A stretch of 64,000 nucleotides of DNA from Qipengyuania_B sp965214525. Lineage in GTDB: Bacteria; Pseudomonadota; Alphaproteobacteria; Sphingomonadales; Sphingomonadaceae. The notes below the pieces were generated by a model. That model had not been told where the DNA came from. It made no database searches and was given only the letters and a program-made list of their open reading frames with translations. The stretch is from NCBI GenBank assembly GCA_965214525.1, contig OZ243959.1, positions 1,736,001-1,800,000 on the forward strand, in the 5' to 3' direction. This document shows positions 53,707 through 61,375 of this stretch, piece by piece. Every line of letters begins with the position of its first letter. Within the stretch, counting starts at the first letter, position 1. The translations under genes and the position numbers were made by a program.

Positions 53707-54641
53707 CGCACGCATCGCGGGATGCCGGGGCGGCCGGTCGCGCATTCCAGCGCCTCGCGGTCCCAATCGGCAAGCGTTGCGGCAGCGCGATAAGTGCTTT
53801 TTAAAAACTGCATCAGCGTGTCTTCGGGATCGCCGGACCGGCGGACGGTATCATAAGAAAGCAAAAACTCGCCCAGATCGGTATCGTACCTGGCCGAGGC
53901 GGGAGCGACTCTAGCCGATGCGAAACCCTCCGGTACCGGATAGGCATAGGCATAGAACATCGCTTCATCGACGCCGTTGCCGCCCGGCCAGAAGCCGGCC
54001 GACGAGACTTCATGGCTGTAGGCTTCCTGGGTAATCTTGTCCGGCAAGTTGGGGATGCCGCCGGGATGCAACGGTGCTTTACGTCCTGAAAACCGCGTAA
54101 CGGCAAGGTCGAAGGCTCCCCAGAACAGATGCACGGGGCTTACCTTGCCGATAAAGCCGGACCGGAACCGGGTGAACACGGCGTCGATCCGTAGCAGTGC
54201 GCGATGATAGCGCTCTACCGCGACGGGCTCATACGGCCGTTGTTCGTCATCCTGTGCGAAGGGTACCGGGTTCTCGATCTCGTTCGGACGCCCGTCAATC
54301 TGCAGCGTGCCGCCGGCTTGCCGTACTGCCCTGCCCGCCCGGTCGAAGAACGCGGCGACGCTCATCGGTGCAAGATCGAACCCCTCCGCGCCATCCGGTC
54401 CGTCCGCCTGAAAACGGTGCGCGGTCAGATCGAGCGTTAGTTCCACGGCGCCGCGGTCGTCGGGGACCGGACCCGTCGTCAGACCGCGGCGGCTCACATA
54501 CAGCGCACTTTGCCAACCATGGTTGATCCAGGGAGTTTTCGCGACGCGATACTTGCCCAGGATCTGGCTCCAAAGATGCAACGCGGCGCAGGTGTCCTTC
54601 CAGGCCGGGTAATCGAGAACGGGCCAGGCGGGCGGGGTCAC
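53703..54641 (-). CDS. DUF5996 family protein
   Basis: 312 residues. Conserved-looking segments are WPVLDYPAWKDTCAALHLWSQILGKYRVAKTPWINHGWQ, RGLTTGPVP, and FWGAFDLAVTRFSGR. The family is cytoplasmic and uncharacterised. Its start overlaps the GST stop (ATGA) and its stop overlaps that of the convergent amidohydrolase gene. A GST neighbour hints at detoxification, without proof. Confidence 0.85.
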   Translation of the reverse strand: MTPPAWPVLDYPAWKDTCAALHLWSQILGKYRVAKTPWINHGWQSALYVSRRGLTTGPVPDDRGAVELTLDLTAHRFQADGPDGAEGFDLAPMSVAAFFDRAGRAVRQAGGTLQIDGRPNEIENPVPFAQDDEQRPYEPVAVERYHRALLRIDAVFTRFRSGFIGKVSPVHLFWGAFDLAVTRFSGRKAPLHPGGIPNLPDKITQEAYSHEVSSAGFWPGGNGVDEAMFYAYAYPVPEGFASARVAPASARYDTDLGEFLLSYDTVRRSGDPEDTLMQFLKSTYRAAATLADWDREALECATGRPGIPRCVR

Positions 54642-55273
54642 GTAGCCGGGCCGACCGGTTCCATCTTCTGCAACTTGAGCGCCTCGCGCACGCCATCATC
54701 CCGCTCCATCCGGCTGCGGAAGTCTTGCAGGCGAGGATAATCGCCGATCTCAAGCGGCGTCTGCCCGATCCACCTTGTCAAGACATACAGATACGCATCG
54801 GCGAAAGAGCGCTCCTGCAGATACCATTCGCCACCGCCTTGCGAAAGAATGCTCTCCATTCGCCGATAGTGATCGTCCAGCTTCTGGTAGGTCATGCGCT
54901 TCACCGCTTCCTGACACTTCTCGTCGTCGGCGAACCGCTGCGCGGCGAAATGCGGGCCATAGGCGGCATGCACTTCGGTTGTCATGTAGGAGAGCGCCTC
55001 CGCCTCCTTGCGCCCCAGTCTGGTGTCGCGTGCATAGCCTTCTTCGCCATACTCCGCGCCCAGCCATGCGAGGATTGCCGAAGCCTCCGTTAGGGTGTCG
55101 CCATCCTCGAAGGCGATGGCCGGCACCTGCCCCTTGTCGTTGATGGCGAGGTAATCATCCTTCTTGTGGTCACCATATTCCATCGCAACGATGTCGACCG
55201 GCGCATCGATCCAGACGACCGCGATGGTGCAGGCCAGTGCGCAGGTTCCGGGCATGGTGTAGAGACGGGGCAT
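54638..55273 (-). CDS. Glutathione S-transferase family protein
   Basis: 211 residues from ATG 55273 with an AAAGGA site; the open frame upstream overlaps the RsbR leader region. N-terminal thioredoxin-like domain (MPRLYTMPGTCALACTIAVVW, GQVPAIAFEDGDTLTEASAILAWL) where TCALA resembles beta-class GSTs that use an N-terminal Cys, followed by an all-helical C-terminal domain. It conjugates or reduces substrates with glutathione. Confidence 0.92.
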   Translation of the reverse strand: MPRLYTMPGTCALACTIAVVWIDAPVDIVAMEYGDHKKDDYLAINDKGQVPAIAFEDGDTLTEASAILAWLGAEYGEEGYARDTRLGRKEAEALSYMTTEVHAAYGPHFAAQRFADDEKCQEAVKRMTYQKLDDHYRRMESILSQGGGEWYLQERSFADAYLYVLTRWIGQTPLEIGDYPRLQDFRSRMERDDGVREALKLQKMEPVGPAT

Positions 55274-55448
55274 GGCGTGATCCTTTGGAGCTAGGTTTAA
55301 ACAGGGTGAAAAAAACCAACTGTCGATCGGGCGGACCTTTCCCCGATTGGTCATTGCGCCTGATATCGCCGCGATTACTTGGGATATGGCGGAGCCGTGC
55401 ATTCGGTGCTAACCCGCGCGACAAAACCAAATCTGGGGGGATATTTCC

Positions 55449-56342
55449 TTGATCGAAGCCAGCCTGAAGACCGTGCTCGACCTTTTGAAAGAAGATGCCG
55501 ACGGCGTCCTGTCCGAATGGATCGAGGTTGCCGACGAGGAAGGGGTCAAACGGTCCGATCTCTTTTCGGAGAAGGAAGAGCGCGATCAGGCAGCGAGCCT
55601 GCTGCGTTCTTTTCGCGGGGGCCTGAAGGATGGCGTGCGCGTGGGCGAGTTCAACCTGCAGGACGAGCAATGGTCCGATCTGCGCGGCATTCTGGCGGAG
55701 ATCACGCATGAGCGGGTGGAGCGTGGTGTGCTGCCCGGCGAGATGGCGGCGTTGGTGCTTGCCTTGAAGACCCCGATCATGGCCCGGTTGAAGGAGCGCC
55801 TGAAAGGCAATCCGGACCGGCTGATCGACGAGGTGCTGCTGGTATCCAAGGCCATCGATGCGTTCGCGCTGTACACCAACCAGGTATTCATCGCCGAACG
55901 CGAAGAGGTCATCGAACGCCAGCGCGAGGAGATGATCGAATTGTCGACTCCCGTGGTCGAGTTGTGGGACAAGGTGCTGACCTTGCCGCTGATCGGCACG
56001 CTCGACAGCCTGCGCGCGCAGGAAGTGATGGAGAGCCTGCTGGAAGCCATCGTCCAGTACCAGGCCGAAGTCGTCATCGTGGACATTACCGGTGTCAAGA
56101 CCGTCGATACACAGGTGGCCCAGCACCTGCTGCGCACCGCCGCGGCGGTGCGGTTGATGGGCGCCAATTGCATCATTTCGGGCATTAGCCCCAAGATCGC
56201 GCAGACGATGGTGCAATTGGGCGTGGACGTGGGAGAGGTGCAGACCAAATCCTCGATCCGCAGCGCGTTGACCGAAGCGCTGACGGCGGTCGGCGTGGCC
56301 ATCCTGCCGATCGAGAAGCTGGACGGTCGGACCATTCCATGA
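55449..56342 (+). CDS. rsbR: Stressosome scaffold RsbR (RsbRD N-terminal + STAS domain)
   Basis: 297 residues from a TTG start with a GGGGGGA site 8 nt before. An N-terminal helical RsbRD-type sensor domain (about 5-150), a linker helix, and a C-terminal STAS domain (165-290). STAS shows VDITGVKTVDT with Thr221 and SPKIAQT with Thr253, matching the two phosphorylated threonines of Bacillus RsbR (T171 and T205). The N-terminus has no globin or other heme motif. It would be the input paralogue of a stressosome with RsbS. The next start overlaps its stop. Confidence 0.92.
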   Translation: MIEASLKTVLDLLKEDADGVLSEWIEVADEEGVKRSDLFSEKEERDQAASLLRSFRGGLKDGVRVGEFNLQDEQWSDLRGILAEITHERVERGVLPGEMAALVLALKTPIMARLKERLKGNPDRLIDEVLLVSKAIDAFALYTNQVFIAEREEVIERQREEMIELSTPVVELWDKVLTLPLIGTLDSLRAQEVMESLLEAIVQYQAEVVIVDITGVKTVDTQVAQHLLRTAAAVRLMGANCIISGISPKIAQTMVQLGVDVGEVQTKSSIRSALTEALTAVGVAILPIEKLDGRTIP

Positions 56343-56695
56343 ATGCCGCGTCGGTCTATGCGATAGACGGCGTCCTGCTCGTCTCCATCCGCGATGACAT
56401 TGCCGATACCGACATCCTCGAACTGCAGGACGTTCTGTCCGAACGCATCGTTGCGTCCGATGCCACTGGCGTCGTCATCGATATCTCCGCCCTCGAAATC
56501 GTCGACACGTTCGTGGGGCGCATTCTGGGACAACTGACCGCGGTCGCGCAATTGCTGGATGCGGAAACCTACGTCGTCGGGATGCGCCCGGCGGTCGCGA
56601 TGACGTTGGTGGAACTGGGCATGTATCTGCCCGGCAACCGCACCGCACTGAACCTGTCGCATGCCATGGAGAAGATGAAAAGCGCCCGACCGTGA
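56339..56695 (+). CDS. rsbS: Stressosome scaffold RsbS (STAS only)
   Basis: 118 residues, a single STAS domain. VVIDISALEIVDTF aligns with the RsbS phosphorylation segment of Bacillus (ALEIVDSF, Ser59), but this protein has Thr57 in that place. The later GMRPAVAMTLVELG matches the second conserved turn. It forms the minor, RsbT-binding component of the stressosome. It overlaps both neighbours by 4 bp. Confidence 0.93.
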   Translation: MNAASVYAIDGVLLVSIRDDIADTDILELQDVLSERIVASDATGVVIDISALEIVDTFVGRILGQLTAVAQLLDAETYVVGMRPAVAMTLVELGMYLPGNRTALNLSHAMEKMKSARP

Positions 56696-57111
56696 TCTTG
56701 CGGGACGGGCGAAAGGTGGGATCGGTGCGTCTGCAATCCGATCGCGACGTGGCGCGCGCACGGCGCAAGGTTTCCGACCTCATGAAGGAGTTGGGCGCAA
56801 CGCCGCTGATGCAGACGCGCTTCGTCACCGCCGTCAGCGAAATCGCGCGCAACGCCGTGGTGCATGGCGGCGGCGGCGAACTCGACTTGTATCGCCTTGC
56901 CGGGCACAAAGCGGTCGGCATCGAATGTCGCGACAACGGGCCGGGCATCGCGGATATCGACCAGGCTTTCGGCGATGGGTTCTCGTCCATCGGCAGCATG
57001 GGGCGCGGGCTTGGTGGAGCCAAACGCCTGTCTCGTGAGTTGGAGGTGCATTCCGAAACAGGTAAGGGAACGACCATCCGCATGACCGGAATGCTGCAGA
57101 CACGCCGATGA
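56692..57111 (+). CDS. rsbT: Stressosome kinase RsbT (GHKL ATPase)
   Basis: 139 residues from GTG. GHKL ATP-binding motifs: N-box SEIARNAVVHGG, G1 DNGPGI and G2 MGRGLGGAKRL. RsbT phosphorylates RsbR/RsbS STAS domains and, once released, switches on a downstream output protein. In Bacillus that is the phosphatase RsbU; here no RsbU or SigB gene follows, but a phosphatase fusion and a histidine kinase do. Confidence 0.93.
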   Translation: MILRDGRKVGSVRLQSDRDVARARRKVSDLMKELGATPLMQTRFVTAVSEIARNAVVHGGGGELDLYRLAGHKAVGIECRDNGPGIADIDQAFGDGFSSIGSMGRGLGGAKRLSRELEVHSETGKGTTIRMTGMLQTRR

Positions 57112-58112
57112 TCGCCTGGCTAGCCTTGCGTGAACGCAGCAGCGTGGGCGAAGCGCGCCGCCGTGCCCGCCGCATGGCCAACGCGCTGCATTTCACCTCG
57201 GTGGACGTCGAGCATGTCGCCATCGTGGCGACGGAAATGACGCAGAACGCGATCCGTCACGCAGGTGGCGGGCATTTTCTGGTAGACACTTTCGGCTATC
57301 CCGGCGCGGAACGGTTGGTACTGGCGACCGTGGACGAGGGGCCGGGAATTACCCGGCTCGATACCATGCTGCGCGATGGCAGGACCTCTGCCGATTCACC
57401 GGGCACCGGGCTCGGGGCCATGCTGCGCCTGTCGGACCGGCTCGATCTGGAAACCGCGCCAGGCGCTGGCACGCTCATCAGCGCCGAATTCCGCCACCGC
57501 GAGATGCGCGATCTGGAGCGGCCGGATGTTGCGGGGCTGCGCACCCTCTATCCTGGCGCGCGGGTGTGCGGTGACACGATTGCGATGAGCAAGGCGGGGC
57601 CCAATGAATGCTATCTGGTATGCGATGGGCTGGGCCACGGCACCGATGCTGCCATTGCGGCGGAACTGGCCAAGGCCACGTTCCAGCGGGTATGCGAGCA
57701 ATCGCCAACCGACGTGCTGGGTGACATCGCCACCGCACTGCAGGGCACGCGCGGCGCCGTTGCCTCGGTCATCCGCCTCGATCGCCAAGCGATGCAGTTG
57801 GATTATGCAGGGCTCGGCAATATCACGACCCTGATCGTTCGCGATGGCACCACCAAACGCTTGCCGGTGCGCGATGGGCTGCTCGGCGGTCGGCTGGCCA
57901 CGCCGCATAGCGAGACCGTCGCTTTGACCCCGCACGACACCATCGTCATGCATTCGGACGGGTTGACCACTATCCGCAGCTTGGGGCACCGCAGCGCCCT
58001 CCTGCATCGAAGCGCACCGCTGATCGCCGCGCGGCTGCTCGCCAGCAATACAAGGGGGCGCGACGATGCCAGTATCCTGGTCGTGCGGATGAAAGAGGGG
58101 TTGACCCTGTGA
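57108..58112 (+). CDS. GHKL ATPase-SpoIIE (PP2C) phosphatase fusion, RsbX-like
   Basis: 334 residues. N-terminal half is an RsbT/RsbW-like ATPase domain (N-box TEMTQNAIRHAGG at about 43, G1 DEGPGI, G2 PGTGLGAMLRL). C-terminal half is an SpoIIE/PP2C phosphatase with metal-binding Asp in VCDGLGHGTDAA, MHSDGLTT and GRDDASILVVR. It probably resets the stressosome by dephosphorylating RsbR/RsbS, as RsbX does, with its own ATPase domain giving control. Starts overlap on both sides. Confidence 0.9.
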   Translation: MIAWLALRERSSVGEARRRARRMANALHFTSVDVEHVAIVATEMTQNAIRHAGGGHFLVDTFGYPGAERLVLATVDEGPGITRLDTMLRDGRTSADSPGTGLGAMLRLSDRLDLETAPGAGTLISAEFRHREMRDLERPDVAGLRTLYPGARVCGDTIAMSKAGPNECYLVCDGLGHGTDAAIAAELAKATFQRVCEQSPTDVLGDIATALQGTRGAVASVIRLDRQAMQLDYAGLGNITTLIVRDGTTKRLPVRDGLLGGRLATPHSETVALTPHDTIVMHSDGLTTIRSLGHRSALLHRSAPLIAARLLASNTRGRDDASILVVRMKEGLTL

Positions 58113-59266
58113 ACCGCGATATCATCCGGGTGCGGATCGCCAAGGAGGCGGACATCGCGCGCGTGCGCCAGGTTACCGATTGCATCGGCGCCTCCTTCGG
58201 ACTGGAGAGTTTTGCCCGGACCAGGTGCATAACCGCTTGCCTGGAAATCGCGCGTAACGCCTTGCAATATGCGGGCGGCGGCCAGGCCTTCTATCGGCTG
58301 ACCTTCGAACGCGGGCATAGTTACCTGTTCGTATCGTTCATCGACCAGGGGGCGGGTATCGACAAGGTCGAGAAAATCCTCGAAGGGCGCGCCTTTCTGG
58401 GCGAAGGAGCGGGCGGTCTGGGCGGACGCGGTCTGGGGTTGGGCCTGCGCGGGGTGAAGCGTCTGGCGCACCGGTTCGACTTGACGACCAGCAGCGAGGG
58501 CACGACCGTTGAACTCGGCTTCGAAGTGCCCATCGCATTATCCGAGCAAGCAACCAGCCTGGCGAAGGCAGCCGATCATCTGGCGGCGCTTTCCAAGACC
58601 GACCCGCTGGTGGAATTGTCGCGGCAGAACCGTGAACTTGCCGAAGCCCTCGCAGAACGCGAATTGCTGATGGCCGAAGTGCATCACCGGACGGGCAACA
58701 ATCTGGCGCTGGTGAAAAGCATCATCCAGATGTCGCGGCGCAAGGCCCGAAGCGAAGAGGCCAAGCACCTCCTTGCCGAACTGGAGAGCCGCATCCACTC
58801 CATCGTTCGCGTCCATCAGGATCTGCAAAAGACGCTTGATACCGACGAGATCGACGCGTTGCCTTTCCTGCGGAGCGTGGGGGCAAACTCTGCCGACGCG
58901 TTCAGCCATGTGGAGAAGAACATCGTCGTGAACGTCACTGGAGACGATCTGGTGCTGCCGAGCAAACTGATGGTCGATCTGGGTCTCATCGTCAGCGAAC
59001 TGATTACCAATGCCATCAAACACGCGTTTCCGCAGCGATCCGAAGGCAATATCACGATCACCCTCTCCCGATTGGAGGCGGACGAACCGGGGGCGGTACT
59101 GCTTTGTGTGAGCGATGATGGCGTAGGACTGGCTGACGGAGAGCGACCGGAACGCTCCGACTCCCTGGGCTGGCGCATGATCCGGGCGGTCGCGACCCGC
59201 CATCAGGGCACGCTCGATGTGGATGGCTCCGACGGGATGACCGTGAAGCTGGAGCTACGGCACTAA
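58109..59266 (+). CDS. Hybrid kinase: RsbT-like ATPase domain fused to a HisKA_2 histidine kinase
   Basis: 385 residues. Residues 1-140: an RsbT-like GHKL domain (LEIARNALQYAGGG with Asn50, DQGAGI, GRGLGLGLRGVKRL). Residues 150-385: a HisKA_2/HWE-type kinase with phosphoacceptor His193 in EVHHRTGNNLALVKSIIQ (the usual HRVKNN reads HRTGNN) and a second ATPase domain (N-box SELITNAIKHAF, Asn301, DDGVGL). It has no membrane segment or sensor, so its N-terminal domain may take the signal from the stressosome. It ends the operon and appears to route output to a response regulator. Confidence 0.9.
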   Translation: MNRDIIRVRIAKEADIARVRQVTDCIGASFGLESFARTRCITACLEIARNALQYAGGGQAFYRLTFERGHSYLFVSFIDQGAGIDKVEKILEGRAFLGEGAGGLGGRGLGLGLRGVKRLAHRFDLTTSSEGTTVELGFEVPIALSEQATSLAKAADHLAALSKTDPLVELSRQNRELAEALAERELLMAEVHHRTGNNLALVKSIIQMSRRKARSEEAKHLLAELESRIHSIVRVHQDLQKTLDTDEIDALPFLRSVGANSADAFSHVEKNIVVNVTGDDLVLPSKLMVDLGLIVSELITNAIKHAFPQRSEGNITITLSRLEADEPGAVLLCVSDDGVGLADGERPERSDSLGWRMIRAVATRHQGTLDVDGSDGMTVKLELRH

Positions 59267-59271
59267 CCCTG

Positions 59272-59574
59272 TCAGAACCGGTCCGGGCGCACCACTTCGA
59301 CTTCCGAACGCAATACCACCAGCGTGTGGCTCTCCAGCAATGGCGTGATTTCCGCAACGAATGCGTCCGCGCGCTCGGTATTGGCAATGGTCAGGAAGAT
59401 GAATTTGGCCGTGGCTCCGGTGACGAGATCCTCCGACCAATCGCCCATCCGCCCCCGGCCGCTGTCGGTGCGCAGCAGCGTATGGCCGGTTATGCCGATC
59501 CGTTCGGCGATATCGGCCAGTTTGGGCGCAAGCGGCGCATCGACCAGAACCTCGATGCGCACGCGTTTGGTCAT
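59272..59574 (-). CDS. sbtB: SbtB-like PII-family regulator of bicarbonate transport
   Basis: 100 residues from ATG 59574; its frame upstream overlaps sbtA and is not used. The PII-like ferredoxin fold is suggested by KRVRIEVLVDAPLAPKLADIAERIGITGHTLLRT and a T-loop region with GRGRMGDWSEDLVTGATAKFIFLTIA. SbtB binds cAMP/AMP/ADP/ATP and controls SbtA. The C-terminal CGPEGC-like redox loop of cyanobacterial SbtB is absent. It follows sbtA by 5 bp. Confidence 0.85.
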   Translation of the reverse strand: MTKRVRIEVLVDAPLAPKLADIAERIGITGHTLLRTDSGRGRMGDWSEDLVTGATAKFIFLTIANTERADAFVAEITPLLESHTLVVLRSEVEVVRPDRF

Positions 59575-59579
59575 CTGTG

Positions 59580-60545
59580 TCACAAGGCCGCTCCCAGGTT
59601 TTCGGCCATCCATCGGAACAGGCTGATCCCGATGATGATGTTGAACGGGAAGGTTACGCCCAGCGACATGCTGAGGTAAAGCCCCGCATCGGCCTGGGGC
59701 AGGGACAGCCGCATGGCGGCGGGCACGGCGATGTAGGATGCGCTGGCCGCCAGGATCGCAAGGCCCGCCGCCGAAGAAGCATCCAGGCCAATAGCCGTGC
59801 CGATCAGGACGCCGATGGTGCCGTTGACGATCGGGAACACGATGGCCAACATGGCTAGCCGCACGCTGAGCGAGCGGGTCTGCAATATGCGGCGCATGGC
59901 GATAAGCCCCATATCCAGCAGAAACAGACATAATATGCCGGTAAATCCGGTGCGAAACACCGGCTCGATAGGTTCAAAGCCGACAGGACCAATCGCCATG
60001 CCGATGACGAAGCTACCCAGCAGCAGAACCACAGAGCCGTTGAACAACACCTCGCGCAGCAAGGCGGTCTCGAACAGGCGGCCGGTCGCTCCGCGCCTGG
60101 CCAGCAGCAGGCCCGACAGGATGGCCGGCGTTTCCATCATCGCCAGAACCGCGACCATGAACCCCGCGATGGCGAAGCCGCTGTCGCCGTAGATCTGGCT
60201 CGCGGTGACGAACGTTACCACACTGACCGAGCCGTAATGCGCCGCGACCGCGCCTGCGTTCACCCGATCGAGTTTGCCGAATGCACGCAACACCGGCGCG
60301 ACCAGGAAAGGAATGCCAGCGCTCAATACCGCGCCGGCAATCAACGCCGTTACGAGGTCCGCGCCGATGCCGGCTCTGGCAACCTCCACCCCGCCTTTGA
60401 GGCCGATTGCCGCCATCAGATACAGCGACAATCCCTTGGCAACGGTTTCCGGAACGGCGAGATCCGACCGGGCGAGCGCGGCGAGCGCCCCAAGAGCGAA
60501 GAACAATACCGGCGCCGAAAGCAGCGTAGCCTGAAGAGTTTCCAT
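59580..60545 (-). CDS. sbtA: SbtA-type sodium-dependent bicarbonate transporter
   Basis: 321 residues, about ten helices in two inverted halves. SbtA/DUF897 marks include GLKGGVEVARAG in the first half, VNAGAVAAHYGSVSVVTFVTA with the pore, and ILAASASYIAVPAAMRLSLPQADAGLYLSMSLGVTFPFNI in the second. SbtA imports HCO3- with Na+. The neighbouring PII-like gene and carbonic anhydrase confirm the assignment. Confidence 0.9.
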   Translation of the reverse strand: METLQATLLSAPVLFFALGALAALARSDLAVPETVAKGLSLYLMAAIGLKGGVEVARAGIGADLVTALIAGAVLSAGIPFLVAPVLRAFGKLDRVNAGAVAAHYGSVSVVTFVTASQIYGDSGFAIAGFMVAVLAMMETPAILSGLLLARRGATGRLFETALLREVLFNGSVVLLLGSFVIGMAIGPVGFEPIEPVFRTGFTGILCLFLLDMGLIAMRRILQTRSLSVRLAMLAIVFPIVNGTIGVLIGTAIGLDASSAAGLAILAASASYIAVPAAMRLSLPQADAGLYLSMSLGVTFPFNIIIGISLFRWMAENLGAAL

Positions 60546-60613
60546 GGCACCCTTTGCCAGACAGACCCAGGAAAAGACGCACCGCCTGTCGGGCGATGCG
60601 GCCTGCGTTCTTG

Positions 60614-61339
60614 TTAACCGCGATCGAAGAAGTCGACCGCGCCGGTATCAAGGTCGTAATAGGCGCCGACTATTTTCAGCCGCCCGGCCTGCAACGGTTC
60701 CTGCATCAGCGGATCTGTCTGATTGCGCAATTGCTGGACCACGGCGCGGACATTGGAACGCACCGAATTCTCCAGCAGATCGCCTTGTTGTTCGCGCACG
60801 CGCAGAACGGCCGGGATAATCGGCTCGATCATGCGGCCGATCGCGCCGGGGAAGGTCGCGTTCTCGGTAACCACCTTTACCGCCGCACCGACGGCGCCGC
60901 AGCTCTCGTGCCCCATCACCACGACAAGCGGCGTGTTGAGCTGCGCGACGGCATATTCGATGGACCCCAGCGCGACGGTATCGACCGTGTTGCCCGCATT
61001 GCGGATGATGAACAATTCGCCCAAGCCGCGGCCGAACAGCAGTTCGGGGGGAACCCGGCTGTCGGAACACGTGACGTAAGCGGCGAACGGGGCCTGCCCG
61101 TTCGCAAGCTCCAACCGGCGTTGGGCGTTCGATAGTTCGCTGGCGGGGCGTTCGCCGCGCAGGAATGACTGGTTGCCTTCGATAAGCAATGCGAGCGCCT
61201 GATCCGGCGTTAGATCGCGGGGAGCCGGGGCCATGCCCGCGGCGACGGCGCTTTGGGCTGAAGCCGAAGCGCATCCGGTTGCCAGTGTCGCCGCGCCTAT
61301 GGCGCCGACACCCCCGATGAATTGGCGTCTGTTATTCAT
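60614..61339 (-). CDS. Tat-exported beta-carbonic anhydrase
   Basis: 241 residues, with an AAAGGAG site. Signal with twin arginines (NNRRQFIGGVGAIGAATLATGC), so it acts in the periplasm, possibly lipid-anchored. Beta-CA zinc ligands in TCSDSRVPPE (CxDxR) and GHESCGA (HxxC). It converts CO2 and bicarbonate in the periplasm and would feed bicarbonate to SbtA. It lies 36 bp after terC and 68 bp before sbtA. Confidence 0.93.
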   Translation of the reverse strand: MNNRRQFIGGVGAIGAATLATGCASASAQSAVAAGMAPAPRDLTPDQALALLIEGNQSFLRGERPASELSNAQRRLELANGQAPFAAYVTCSDSRVPPELLFGRGLGELFIIRNAGNTVDTVALGSIEYAVAQLNTPLVVVMGHESCGAVGAAVKVVTENATFPGAIGRMIEPIIPAVLRVREQQGDLLENSVRSNVRAVVQQLRNQTDPLMQEPLQAGRLKIVGAYYDLDTGAVDFFDRG

Positions 61340-61375
61340 GAAAATACTCCTTTGATGGAAAGTTTGATACGCACG

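Noticed and set aside
55449..59266. A SigB-type partner-switch operon (RsbU/V/W, SigB)
   Set aside because: No sigma factor, RsbV or RsbU follows; the operon ends in a histidine kinase and a convergent sbtB.
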